Shown: one piece after another, positions 45,521-55,007 of the stretch
How positions within the stretch are numbered: the stretch's first letter is position 1
How the letters are laid out: every line of letters begins with the position of its first letter
NCBI GenBank assembly: GCA_947498705.1
Contig: CANMLW010000003.1
Location: 186,001 to 250,000 of the forward strand
Source: an uncultured Aquimarina sp.
Lineage (GTDB): Bacteria > Bacteroidota > Bacteroidia > Flavobacteriales > Flavobacteriaceae
Length of the DNA: 64,000 nt
Direction of reading: 5' to 3'
Made by a program: the position numbers and the translations under genes
Notes under the pieces: model-generated
Database searches by the model: none
Told to the model about the DNA's origin: nothing
The model's input: only the letters and a program-made list of their open reading frames with translations

Positions 45521-46228
45521 TTAGGATACACCCCTTGATCGAACTGTGCGTTGTTCTATTCTTTTTTCATAATCCGTCCCTTGAAATATTCGCTGCACAA
45601 AAATACCCGGAATATGTACCTGGTTAGGATCCAACGTTCCCACAGGAACTAATTCTTCTACCTCTGCCACTGTAATTTTTGCTGCACCACACATACATGG
45701 ATTAAAATTTCTAGCAGTTCCTTTAAAAATCAGATTGCCTGCTTCGTCCCCTTTCCAAGCCTTTACAAAAGCAAAATCTGCTTTAAATGCATGCTCTAGC
45801 ACATACATCTTACCATCAAACTCTCTGGTTTCTTTTCCTTCTGCTACTTCGGTACCATAGCCTGCAGGAGTATAAATCGCAGGAAAGCCCCCTTGTGCGG
45901 CTCTGCACCTTTCTGCCAGGGTACCTTGCGGAATCAATTCTACATCCAACTCACCACTTAACATCTGGCGTTCGAATTCATCATTCTCACCTACATACGA
46001 AGAGATCATTTTTTTGATTTGCTTTTTTTGAAGTAAGAGCCCCAATCCAAAATCATCGACCCCTGCATTGTTAGAAATACAGGTAAGACCATTTATATTT
46101 GATTTTACAAGTGCAGCTATTATATTTTCGGGAATCCCACAAAGGCCAAACCCTCCGAGCATAAAGGTCATATCACTTTTTATTCCTGCTACTGCTTCGG
46201 TTACATCGGCTACCGTTTTACGAATCAT
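45521..46228 (-). CDS. 3-oxoacid CoA-transferase, subunit A
   Basis: 235 residues from the ATG at 46228; a TTG three codons upstream is less likely. The motif [18 protein letters not shown] matches the CoA-binding glycine-rich loop of A subunits (AtoD/ScoA), followed by [15 protein letters not shown] and [20 protein letters not shown]. The end [19 protein letters not shown] is also family-typical. It is the first gene of a two-gene unit with the B subunit. A six-base inverted pair ATGGTA/TACCAT (46265-46282) lies about 40 bases upstream and could be an operator, but this is weak. Confidence 0.92.
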   Translation of the reverse strand: MIRKTVADVTEAVAGIKSDMTFMLGGFGLCGIPENIIAALVKSNINGLTCISNNAGVDDFGLGLLLQKKQIKKMISSYVGENDEFERQMLSGELDVELIPQGTLAERCRAAQGGFPAIYTPAGYGTEVAEGKETREFDGKMYVLEHAFKADFAFVKAWKGDEAGNLIFKGTARNFNPCMCGAAKITVAEVEELVPVGTLDPNQVHIPGIFVQRIFQGTDYEKRIEQRTVRSRGVS

Positions 46229-46467
46229 ATTAGTCAATTTTTAACTGACTAAATGTACTAAAAATATGGTAGTATATTACCATCCAATTGATGGCTTTAT
46301 TTATAAATAATCCTATTCTTATAATATAATGTACATTGTTACATAAATAAGAAGGAATGTGGTATTATTTCCTCTTAGACTGAATTGAATACACTAACAA
46401 TAGCAACCATCTTTATGAATTATTATACTATTTCTAGCTTTAAAGAGTATGGGTTATCCATGTAAGT

Positions 46468-48795
46468 TTATAAACTAAAGTCATCTATATTGTCATCCTG
46501 ATCTTTTCTCTTTCTAAAGGCATCACAATCTACTTCGATACTTAAGTTTTCTGGTTTTGTAAAAGCTGCTGTAGATACATTTAATTCTTTATCAGCATAG
46601 CACTTTTTCATATACAATCCCCAAATAGGCAATGCCATAACAGCACCTTGTCCATAGGCTACAGATTCAAAGTGTGTTGCTCTATCATCTGCACCTACCC
46701 AAACACCTGTACACAAGTTAGGAACAACACCCATAAACCAACCGTCGCTTTGATTTTGAGTAGTTCCTGTTTTACCTGCTATTGGGTTTTTAAATTCGTA
46801 GGGGTGCCCGGTGATAACATTTTTAAAAATGTAATTAGAAGAAGCTCCTGATCGCAAACGAGCGCCCGAACCGTATTGTGTAACTCCTTCCATTAGGTTG
46901 ATCGTTACATAAGCAGCTTCTTTACTGATAACATCTTTTGTTTCTGGTACAAACCGATATAACACCATCCCATTTTTATCTTCGATACTGGTTATAGTAA
47001 CAGGTTTGGTATAAATTCCTTGATTAGCAAAAGTACTGTATGCACCAACCATTTCTGAGAGCTTTAAATCTACCGATCCTAATGCGATTGAGGCTACCTT
47101 TGGAATTTCTGATGCTACCCCCATTTTCTTTGCCAGACGCACAATTGGCTCTGGTCCAACTCTATCCAATAAACGAGCAGAAATAGTATTCACAGAACTA
47201 GCCAACGCTTCTTTAAGGTTCATATATCCCGAATAACTTGGAGGACTGTTTTTTGGCGTCCAATCCTTACCTATGACTCCATGAGATCCTGCCGGAATCG
47301 TTATCTGGGATTTTGGTAATGTATCACATGGCGACAACTTAAGTTGATCAATAGCGGTAGCATATACAAATGGCTTAAAAGTAGATCCTACCTGTCTCGC
47401 TCCATGATACACATGATCATATTGAAAATGCTTATAGCTTATCCCCCCAACCCATGCTTTTACATGACCCGTTTTTGGTTCCATAGACATTAATCCCGAT
47501 CGTAGAAATTTCTTATAGTAGAGAATAGAATCTTTAGGAGTCATAATGGTGTCAATTTCTCCTTTCCAGCTAAAAATACGCATCTCTGTTTTCTGATCAA
47601 AAGACTTCTTTATTTCGGCCTCTGTTTTTCCCTCACTCAACATGTGCAATCTTCGAGCAGATGATCGAATACTTTTATTAATAATCCATTTTACTTCATC
47701 TTCTGCAATATTTCTAAATGGACTGGTTTTATTGCTCTTTTCTTGTTTATCAAACTCCTTCTGAAGATTAGATATATGTTCTTTTACAGCTTCTTCTGCA
47801 TATCGTTGCATACGAGAGTCTATAGTTACATTTATTCGTAATCCGTCTCGATATATATTATAGTATTGTCTTTCACCTTCCTCAACATTTTCTTTTGGGT
47901 TCTTTTTTACCCAATCAGCCATCCAACTTCTTACATACTCTCTAAAATAAGTTGCCATATCGACATTATGCCCTTCTGGAGAATAGTTTAGCGTAAGTGG
48001 TAATTCTCTTAACTTTGCTCTTTCCTTCTTATCTAGGTACCCATACTTTTCCATTTGCTTTAAAACCACATTTCTTCTATTTCTTACTCTTTCTGGCTTA
48101 CGCAATGGATTAAAATAGGATGAGTTTTTTAACATTCCAATTAATACAGCGGCTTCTTCTACCTTCAATTCTTTGGGGCTTTTACCAAAATAAATTCTAG
48201 ATGCAGAGCTAATCCCAATTGCCTGATTCAAAAAATCATACTTATTAAGATACATCGCAATAATCTCTTTCTTTGTGTATTGTCTTTCCAAACGAGTTGC
48301 AATTACCCATTCTTTTATTTTTTGAAAATATTTTTTCCAATTCTTTGCTCTCTTACCAACAAATAGCAATCTGGCTAACTGCTGAGTAATTGTACTAGCA
48401 CCTCCTTTTTTACCAAGAAAAACAAAAGCTCTCATAGTACCTCTAGGATCTATGCCAGAATGCTCATAATATCTGGCATCTTCTGTAGCGATTAATGCAT
48501 CTACCAAATTTTGAGAAAGATCATCATAACTAACTGGAGTACGGTTTTCTTTAAAAAAAGTTCCTATTTGCTTGCCATCTGAAGAAATAATCTGAGTAGC
48601 CAGATGATTTTGAGGATTTTCTAAATCTCTAAATGTTGGCATTTCACCAAAAGCACCCCAACCGGCTAAAAGAAATAAAAGCATTACCAACAATAATCCC
48701 GATCCAAATAATATCCAAAATGCTTTAATGAACTTTAGCGTATTATTTATCTGGGATTTTACTCTCTTTTTTGGTTTAGGTTTTGCCTTTGCCAT
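46468..48795 (-). CDS. Penicillin-binding protein 1A, tandem copy 2
   Basis: 775 residues. It is a bifunctional peptidoglycan synthase anchored by one helix (about 22-46) with the rest in the periplasm. The GT51 glycosyltransferase domain has the catalytic-glutamate stretch ATEDARYYEHSGIDPRG, the motif GGASTITQQLARLL and LNKYDFLNQAIGISSASRIY. The transpeptidase domain has GSTFKPFVYA (active serine, SxxK), SSVNTISARLL (SxN) and GKTGTTQNQSDGWF (KTG). All catalytic motifs are intact. A closely related gene stands 295 bases upstream. N-terminal K/P-rich segments are slightly different (KPKPKKRVKS against KPKSKKKAKP). Confidence 0.95.
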   Translation of the reverse strand: MAKAKPKPKKRVKSQINNTLKFIKAFWILFGSGLLLVMLLFLLAGWGAFGEMPTFRDLENPQNHLATQIISSDGKQIGTFFKENRTPVSYDDLSQNLVDALIATEDARYYEHSGIDPRGTMRAFVFLGKKGGASTITQQLARLLFVGKRAKNWKKYFQKIKEWVIATRLERQYTKKEIIAMYLNKYDFLNQAIGISSASRIYFGKSPKELKVEEAAVLIGMLKNSSYFNPLRKPERVRNRRNVVLKQMEKYGYLDKKERAKLRELPLTLNYSPEGHNVDMATYFREYVRSWMADWVKKNPKENVEEGERQYYNIYRDGLRINVTIDSRMQRYAEEAVKEHISNLQKEFDKQEKSNKTSPFRNIAEDEVKWIINKSIRSSARRLHMLSEGKTEAEIKKSFDQKTEMRIFSWKGEIDTIMTPKDSILYYKKFLRSGLMSMEPKTGHVKAWVGGISYKHFQYDHVYHGARQVGSTFKPFVYATAIDQLKLSPCDTLPKSQITIPAGSHGVIGKDWTPKNSPPSYSGYMNLKEALASSVNTISARLLDRVGPEPIVRLAKKMGVASEIPKVASIALGSVDLKLSEMVGAYSTFANQGIYTKPVTITSIEDKNGMVLYRFVPETKDVISKEAAYVTINLMEGVTQYGSGARLRSGASSNYIFKNVITGHPYEFKNPIAGKTGTTQNQSDGWFMGVVPNLCTGVWVGADDRATHFESVAYGQGAVMALPIWGLYMKKCYADKELNVSTAAFTKPENLSIEVDCDAFRKRKDQDDNIDDFSL

Positions 48796-49090
48796 ATTCT
48801 GGTTATTTAAATCAATGGTTTTAAGTTATATGAATTCTTTTTTGTTTTGCTGAAAGGAGTTTCTTAAGCACATTTTATACGCTATTAACACCGTGTAAAT
48901 ACATAAAATATTTTCAATAAAATCTTTACCACTAGCAGAGCGTAGGGTTATTTAAACAACATATATATGTAACAATGAAGGAAAATGTTACTTACTATTT
49001 ATTAATTACTAGATAAAATATAGATGCATTCTTAATTTTCAATCAGAATTTCGCTTAAATGCAATATTATTACGACACTTCGTAACTTAT

Positions 49091-51421
49091 TTATAAACTA
49101 AACTCGTCGTCTATATTTTCATCTTGATTATTTTTCTTCTTGAAAGCACCACAGTCCACTTCGATACTTAAGTTTTCAGGTCTTTTAAAAGCAGCTGTAG
49201 ATACATTTAAACTCTTATCTGCATAGCATTTTTTCATATACAAACCCCAGACAGGTAATGCCATAGCAGCTCCTTGACCAAAAGTAATTGTTCTAAAATG
49301 TGTTGCTCTATCATCTGCACCCACCCATACACCGGTACATAAGTTGGGAACGATCCCCATAAACCAACCATCACTTTGATTCTGCGTTGTTCCTGTTTTA
49401 CCCGCTATAGGATTTTTAAATAGATAAGGATGTCCTGTCACTACGCTTTTAATATCATATCGAGACGAGGGTCCAGTTCGTAATCGTACTCCAGAACCAG
49501 ATTGTGTTACCCCTTCCATAAGGTTAATAGTTACATAGGCTGCTTCTTTACTAATCACGTCTTTTGTTTCTGGTACAAACTGGTATAATACCATTCCGTT
49601 TTTATCCTCGATACTGGTAATGGTTACAGGTTTGGTATAAATACCCTGGTTTGCAAAAGTACTATATGCACCTACCATTTCTGAAAGCTTTAAATCTACA
49701 GATCCCAAAGCAATAGAAGCTACTTGTACAATTTCTGATTCTACCCCCATTTTCTTCGCTAAACGCACAATAGGTTCTGGTCCAACTCTATCCAACAAAC
49801 GAGCAGAAATTGTATTTACAGAACCTGCTAATGCTTCTTTAAGGCTCATATACCCAGAATATCCTCCTCCACTATTTTTGGGTGTCCAATCTTTATCTAT
49901 TACCCCATGAGAACCTGCAGGAATCGTTATCTGAGATTTTGGCAATGTATCACAAGGAGATAATTTAAGCTGATCGATCGCCGTGGCATATACAAACGGC
50001 TTAAAAGTAGACCCCACTTGTCTTGCTCCTTGATATACATGATCGTACTGAAAATGTTTATAATTTACACCACCTACCCACGCTTTTACATGGCCAGTTT
50101 GTGGCTCCATAGACATTAACCCCGATCGTAGAAACTTTTTATAGTAAAGAATAGAATCTTTAGGAGTCATAATGGTATCTATTTCTCCTTTCCAGCTAAA
50201 AATGCGCATCTCTGTTTTTTGATCAAAAGACTTTCGTATTTCATCTTCGCTTTTACCTTGACTCAACATTTTTTTCCTTCTCGCAGAAGATCTGATACTT
50301 CTATTAAGTATTCCTTCAACTTCTGCTTCTGATATATTTCTAAAAGGAGTAGTTTTGTTTTTCTTCTCTTGCTTGTCAAACTCTTTTTGCAGATTTGCCA
50401 TGTGCTCTTCTACTGCTTCTTCTGCATATTTTTGCATACGAGAATCTATAGTCACATTAATTCGTAATCCGTCTCTATAGATATTATAGTATTGCGTATC
50501 TCCCTCATCATTTTTTTCTTTCGGGTTCTTTTTTACCCAATCGGCCATCCAGCTTCTTACATATTCTCTGAAATAGGTAGCCGTACCGTCGTTATGTCCT
50601 TCTGGAGAGTAATCTAATGTCAACGGCAATTCTTGAAGTTGATCACTTAGTTTTTCATCAATGTACCCATATTTTGCCATTTGCGCCAATACTACGTTTC
50701 TTCTGTCTCTAACCATATCTGGTCTTCGAAGCGGGTTAAACAATGATGAGTTTTTTAACATCCCTACTAGTACAGCGGCTTCTTCAATCTTAAGATCCTT
50801 AGGGCCCTTTCCAAAATAAATTCTAGAAGCTGAACTAATACCAATAGCCTGATTCAAAAAATCATACTTATTAAGATACATTGTGATGATTTCTTTTTTG
50901 GTATATTGTCTCTCCAGTCTAGTGGCAATTACCCACTCCTGGATTTTCTGCAAATACCTTTCTAGTTTATTTCTTGACCCCCCAGTAAACAACTGTTTAG
51001 CCAACTGTTGTGAGATGGTACTAGCTCCTCCTTTGGTTCCTAAAAATATAAAAGCTCTAAGTGTTCCTCTGGCATCGATACCAGAATGGTCATAATATCT
51101 TGCGTCTTCTGTAGCTATTAATGCATCTACCAAATGCTGTGGTAGATCTTCATAATTAATCGGTGTTCTGTTTTCCTTGAAAAAAGTCCCTATTTGTACC
51201 CCATCTGAAGAGATAATCTGTGTCGCCAAATCATTCTGAGGGTTTTCTAATTCTTCAAATTTTGGCATTTCGCCAAAAGCTCCCCAGCTTGCTAAAAGAA
51301 ATAAAAGCATTACAAGTAGTAATCCTGTCCCAAACAGTATCCAGAATCCTTTTATAAACTTAAGGGTACTATTAGTTGCAGGTTTTGCCTTTTTTTTGGA
51401 TTTGGGTTTTGCCTTTGCCAT
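49091..51421 (-). CDS. Penicillin-binding protein 1A, tandem copy 1
   Basis: 776 residues, with the same order as the second copy: N-terminal helix, GT51 domain (ATEDARYYDHSGIDARG; GGASTISQQLAKQLF), linker, and transpeptidase (GSTFKPFVYA, GSVNTISARLL, GKTGTTQNQSDGWF). The two proteins agree over most of their length; a clear local difference follows the QQLA motif (FTGGSRNKLERYL here, FVGKRAKNWKKYF in copy 2). It lies 117 bases downstream of gldH, the usual flavobacterial order gldH-pbp1A, so this is probably the ancestral copy and the other its duplicate. Confidence 0.95.
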   Translation of the reverse strand: MAKAKPKSKKKAKPATNSTLKFIKGFWILFGTGLLLVMLLFLLASWGAFGEMPKFEELENPQNDLATQIISSDGVQIGTFFKENRTPINYEDLPQHLVDALIATEDARYYDHSGIDARGTLRAFIFLGTKGGASTISQQLAKQLFTGGSRNKLERYLQKIQEWVIATRLERQYTKKEIITMYLNKYDFLNQAIGISSASRIYFGKGPKDLKIEEAAVLVGMLKNSSLFNPLRRPDMVRDRRNVVLAQMAKYGYIDEKLSDQLQELPLTLDYSPEGHNDGTATYFREYVRSWMADWVKKNPKEKNDEGDTQYYNIYRDGLRINVTIDSRMQKYAEEAVEEHMANLQKEFDKQEKKNKTTPFRNISEAEVEGILNRSIRSSARRKKMLSQGKSEDEIRKSFDQKTEMRIFSWKGEIDTIMTPKDSILYYKKFLRSGLMSMEPQTGHVKAWVGGVNYKHFQYDHVYQGARQVGSTFKPFVYATAIDQLKLSPCDTLPKSQITIPAGSHGVIDKDWTPKNSGGGYSGYMSLKEALAGSVNTISARLLDRVGPEPIVRLAKKMGVESEIVQVASIALGSVDLKLSEMVGAYSTFANQGIYTKPVTITSIEDKNGMVLYQFVPETKDVISKEAAYVTINLMEGVTQSGSGVRLRTGPSSRYDIKSVVTGHPYLFKNPIAGKTGTTQNQSDGWFMGIVPNLCTGVWVGADDRATHFRTITFGQGAAMALPVWGLYMKKCYADKSLNVSTAAFKRPENLSIEVDCGAFKKKNNQDENIDDEFSL

Positions 51422-51538
51422 ATTTCAGTTATTTAAATCTATGGGTATGGGTTATATGAATTCGTTTTAAATCTATTTTATCGGTTTGTTAACCTTATTT
51501 TACTGTTTAATTTAGATACCTTGGGTATTGGTCCATTG

Positions 51539-52030
51539 TCATGGCTTCTCTACATTTTCGATTCTAAAGCCAACATCTGTAATCCCTTCTAATGAAGATA
51601 CCCCGTTTATTTCTCCATTCTTTCGCATGGCATGCTGCAATGAAATTGTATACTCTCCTGATTCCTTAAAGTATACTTTTTCTTTATACCATAGTTTACT
51701 CTCTTTAACATCAGAAAAACCTGTCCCAAGCCATTGACCATCGGGTGCTGCCATAGTATATTCTAAGGTATCCTTAACTATTTTACCGTTAGGGAATTTC
51801 ATCTCACTAATGATAAATAAGTTACTATATTGATAATCGTTAGTATTTCGAACGTTAATAAAAAGATTATATGCTTTTAAAGAATCTAGATTAGGAAGAG
51901 AAAATTCAATTTCTTCATCTATTTCCCATGTATTTGAAACGGTTTTGTACTGATCAAAAACTCCTGTATCATCACAAGAAATCATACTTATAACCACAAA
52001 AACTAGTAAAAAAACCTTACGCTTTATCAT
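51539..52030 (-). CDS. gldH: Gliding motility lipoprotein GldH
   Basis: 163 residues from the ATG at 52030 (MIKRKVFLLVFVVISMISC), giving a clean signal peptide with lipobox MISC; readings from 52114 only extend into the ricT gene. The mature part carries the GldH hallmarks FDQYKTVSNTWEI, AYNLFINVRNTNDYQYSNLF, DTLEYTMAAPDGQWLGTGF, KLWYKEKV and GITDVGFRIENVE. GldH is needed for gliding in flavobacteria and belongs to the machinery linked with the type IX secretion system; its exact task is not known. It overlaps the ricT stop by 14 bases, so translation is coupled. Confidence 0.95.
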   Translation of the reverse strand: MIKRKVFLLVFVVISMISCDDTGVFDQYKTVSNTWEIDEEIEFSLPNLDSLKAYNLFINVRNTNDYQYSNLFIISEMKFPNGKIVKDTLEYTMAAPDGQWLGTGFSDVKESKLWYKEKVYFKESGEYTISLQHAMRKNGEINGVSSLEGITDVGFRIENVEKP

Positions 52031-53324
52031 TATTTCTGTTACGAGACTTGCGTCTTTTATTACGTTGGTTATTTGATTTATTAGAATTATTCTGTTTTTT
52101 ACGTTCTGTAGCATCGCTTTTACCTTTTGTATTTGCTACTGTCTTTTTTTCTTGTGTTTTCCCTTTTTCCTGAGTTTTCCCTTTTGCCTGCGATTTTCTT
52201 TTATTTCTATTTCTTCTTCTATTACTTCGTTTTGGCTGATCGAATCTTGTTAAACTATCCTGCCCTACAACGTTTTCATAGTCGGTTTTGGTATCTTCAA
52301 TAAATTCTGAAGCATATTCTTCGAGGCTTGCTACCTTTTCTCCATTCGCATTTGCTGTAATTATTTCACTTACATCTTCAGTAGAAATCTTGTGCCAATT
52401 CATCCACTCTCCTTCATAAGCATACCACAATACGCCTTTAAAAATATCAATCTTTTGACAAATTGCGGTTCCTTTTTCGGTTTTCAGTTTTGTTTCTGTT
52501 TTAGGAAAATTAGATAATGCATCTATATAAGCATCTAACTCATAGTTTAAACAGCATTTTAGTTTTCCGCACTGACCAGCCAATTTCTGAGGGTTTAGTG
52601 ATAATTGTTGATAGCGAGCCGCACTGGTATTAACCGATCTAAAATCGGTTAACCAAGTAGAGCAACATAATTCTCGACCACAAGAGCCTATCCCTCCCAA
52701 TCGTGCTGCTTCTTGTCTAAATCCAACTTGACGCATTTCTATACGTGTGCTAAATTCTTGTGCAAATTCTTTGATCAATTGTCTAAAATCAACACGCTCT
52801 TCTGCGGTATAGTAAAATGTAGCTTTAGAACCATCACCCTGAAATTCTATATCAGAGATTTTCATCTGCAATTCTAATCGTATGGCAATTTCGCGAGCAC
52901 GAACTTTCATCCCTTCTTCACGATCTCTTGATTTTTGCCAAATATCGATATCTTTTTGAGTAGCTTTTCTATAAATTTTCTTAACCTCATCGCTATCTAA
53001 TGCGACTTTTTTCTTTTTCATCTGGATACGCACTAACTCTCCAGTCAATGTTACTATACCAACATCGTGACCAGGAGAAGACTCGGTAGCTACAATATCT
53101 CCTATGCTTAATGATAAATTTTCGGGATTACTAAAGAAGCTTTTTCTTCCATTCTTAAATCGTACTTCGACGCAAGAAAATGGTGTCGAACCACTCGGTA
53201 ATGACATATTAGACAACCAATCAAAAACTGTTAACTTGTTACAACCATCGGTACCACAGGTACCATTGTTTTTACAGCCCTTTGGTTGTCCATCCTTTGC
53301 AGAGGAACAACTGTTACACCCCAT
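52017..53324 (-). CDS. ricT: PSP1-domain protein RicT, with a long basic tail
   Basis: 435 residues from the ATG at 53324 (MGCNSCSSAKDGQPKGC); upstream readings add 15 residues without homology. Cysteines at the start (CNSCSS, CKNNGTCGTDGC) and the conserved core GIGSCGRELCCSTWLTDF, PQKLAGQCGKLKCCLNYEL are the metal/Fe-S ligands of the family. RicT/YaaT proteins take part in RNA processing and development in other phyla. The last ~80 residues are a low-complexity basic tail (RSNRRRNRNKRKSQ, then KGKTQEKGKTQEKK, then NQRNKRRKSRNRNN) that could bind RNA. It overlaps gldH. Confidence 0.92.
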   Translation of the reverse strand: MGCNSCSSAKDGQPKGCKNNGTCGTDGCNKLTVFDWLSNMSLPSGSTPFSCVEVRFKNGRKSFFSNPENLSLSIGDIVATESSPGHDVGIVTLTGELVRIQMKKKKVALDSDEVKKIYRKATQKDIDIWQKSRDREEGMKVRAREIAIRLELQMKISDIEFQGDGSKATFYYTAEERVDFRQLIKEFAQEFSTRIEMRQVGFRQEAARLGGIGSCGRELCCSTWLTDFRSVNTSAARYQQLSLNPQKLAGQCGKLKCCLNYELDAYIDALSNFPKTETKLKTEKGTAICQKIDIFKGVLWYAYEGEWMNWHKISTEDVSEIITANANGEKVASLEEYASEFIEDTKTDYENVVGQDSLTRFDQPKRSNRRRNRNKRKSQAKGKTQEKGKTQEKKTVANTKGKSDATERKKQNNSNKSNNQRNKRRKSRNRNNDKA

Positions 53325-53386
53325 ATTTTTTACTATATATTGAAATTTGTTTGTGATCAAACACAACAAATGTGGTTCTTACTATC

Positions 53387-53409
53387 GTTAGAAACTCTTT
53401 GTTTCTAAC
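53387..53409. other. Nine-base perfect hairpin in the trhO-ricT spacer
   Basis: Arms GTTAGAAAC (53387-53395) and GTTTCTAAC (53401-53409) around TCTTT. No T-run follows on the minus strand, so it is not a normal terminator; it might affect the ricT leader. Confidence 0.4.
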
Positions 53410-53485
53410 CTCTAAATCGTTAAAGATACTATATGATAAGAGAATAAAAAAATTATCTGCACCAGCACTCTTTTTCTTTCTATCT

Positions 53486-54517
53486 TTATTGTTTGTATTT
53501 CAAGGCTTCAGAACGACCTTTTTTAAATATCTTATTACTATTCCCTTTGCCTTTACGCAATGCTTTTTGTTCTTCAAAAGGAAGTCTGTTAATTTCCATA
53601 CAGGATGTAGAACAACAATTTTCCATCGTTGTAGCGCATTCTTCACACTGAATAAATAAAAGATGACATGCCTCATTTTCACAATTTACATGTGTATCAC
53701 AAGGTTTACCACATTGATGACAACAAGCAATTACATCATCAGAGATACGTTCTGATCTCCTATGATCAAAAACAAAATTCTTTCCTAAAAACTTATTTTC
53801 AAGTCCTTGTGCTTCTACTTGTCTTGCATATTCTATAATACCACCTTCTAACTGAAATACGTTCTTAAAACCTTTATGTTTATAATATGCGCTGGCTTTT
53901 TCACAACGTATGCCACCGGTACAATACATGACCAGTTTTTTATCTTCTTTATGATCTTTCAAATCTTCTTCAATTATATCTAAAGAATCCCTAAAAGTAT
54001 CTACGTCTGGAGTAACGGCTCCTTTAAAATGACCAATCTCACTTTCATAATGATTACGCATATCCACCAGCACAGTGTCAGGATCTTCAATAAGCGTATT
54101 AAATTTTTCTGCATCTACATGCACCCCCTTATTTGTAACATCGAATGTGGTATCATTCAATCCATCTGCTACAATTTTGTGTCGAACTTTGACTTTTAGT
54201 TTTAAGAAAGATTTTGAATCTTGTTCCCGAGCGATATTAAGTCGAACATTTTCTAGAAAAGTAATACTATCCAAATGTTTTTTAAAGGCTTCAAAATTTG
54301 GAGCAGGGACAGACAATTGCCCATTGATTCCTTCATTAGCAACATAGATTCTTCCCAAGACGTTCAAATCGTCCCAATGAATAAAAAGGTGATTTCTAAA
54401 AATTTCTGGATTTCCTATTTGTGCATATTTATAGAAAGAAAGCGTAAGTCGGTCGGTACCGGCTTCATCGATAAGCGCTGCTCTTTCTTTAGCACTTAAT
54501 TTGTTGTACAGTTGCAT
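53486..54517 (-). CDS. trhO: tRNA uridine-34 hydroxylase / rhodanese-domain protein TrhO
   Basis: 343 residues. N-terminal acylphosphatase-like domain (GRIYVANEGINGQLSVPAPN), then a rhodanese domain (about 140-240) with the active cysteine C199 in YCTGGIRCEKAS, and a C-terminal cysteine-rich domain (CCHQCGKPCDTHVNCENEAC, then CEECATTMENCCSTSC). This is the layout of the TrhO/YceA family, which makes 5-hydroxyuridine at position 34 of tRNA with oxygen. The Cys-rich end, typical for the family, probably binds metal. The tail ends basic. Separated from ricT by about 160 bases and from recA by a long divergent region. Confidence 0.93.
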   Translation of the reverse strand: MQLYNKLSAKERAALIDEAGTDRLTLSFYKYAQIGNPEIFRNHLFIHWDDLNVLGRIYVANEGINGQLSVPAPNFEAFKKHLDSITFLENVRLNIAREQDSKSFLKLKVKVRHKIVADGLNDTTFDVTNKGVHVDAEKFNTLIEDPDTVLVDMRNHYESEIGHFKGAVTPDVDTFRDSLDIIEEDLKDHKEDKKLVMYCTGGIRCEKASAYYKHKGFKNVFQLEGGIIEYARQVEAQGLENKFLGKNFVFDHRRSERISDDVIACCHQCGKPCDTHVNCENEACHLLFIQCEECATTMENCCSTSCMEINRLPFEEQKALRKGKGNSNKIFKKGRSEALKYKQ

Positions 54518-54632
54518 GCTATACTTACGTTTTTAAGTTAAAGAAAAATATAAGTGCAAAAGTACAAATCATAAAGCAATCTGCAACTATTGTACTATGT
54601 TTTTGGGATAGAGCTGCGGCATGTGTTTCATT

Positions 54633-54668
54633 AAAAAATGCCTTGAAATAAGATTCAAGGCATTTTTT
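54633..54668. terminator. Terminator-type hairpin in the trhO/recA divergent region
   Basis: Perfect 15-base stem (54633-54647 with 54654-54668) flanked by A-run and T-run, so it could stop RNA from either side. No annotated gene ends here: both neighbours are transcribed away from it. It therefore suggests a short unrecognised transcript. Confidence 0.7.
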
Positions 54669-54669
54669 G

Positions 54670-54731
54670 GCTAATCCGTTAATAATATAATATTTATTTT
54701 AACGACAAAATAATTTATTAACGGAGCTAGC
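54670..54731. repeat. Inverted repeat next to the orphan terminator
   Basis: Arms GCTAATCCGTTAATAA (54670-54685) and TTATTAACGGAGCTAGC (54715-54731) pair apart from a small interruption near the outer end. Together with the terminator 1 base away it makes a structured segment with no ORF. It may be part of a small RNA. Confidence 0.45.
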
Positions 54732-54913
54732 GACCTTCTACTATACAATTGCTAATTGTACAGCCATTAATGTCATGTTTAATGACTCTTTTAAGAAACA
54801 TCATAGTATCTTTTGATTCATTATTGCTTTTACTGTAGATGTAAAAAAGTAATATAGGTTGCGTAGCAGGTCAAAAAAAACATTTAATCATGTAAATTCT
54901 ACTTTTTTTGGTC

Positions 54914-54935
54914 ACAAAATCTAAATAGATTTTGT
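54914..54935. promoter_or_regulatory. Palindrome upstream of recA, candidate operator
   Basis: ACAAAATCTA and TAGATTTTGT, ten perfect bases each, separated by AA, 73 bases before the recA ATG. Its place and symmetry fit a repressor site, for example for SOS control, but I cannot match it to a known LexA box for this phylum. No T-run, so a terminator is less likely. Confidence 0.4.
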
Positions 54936-55007
54936 TGTTAATAACCATTTTAGAATCAATATTATTACTATTAAAAGAAATAGTATTTTAGCAAAAAGTT
55001 AATATCA

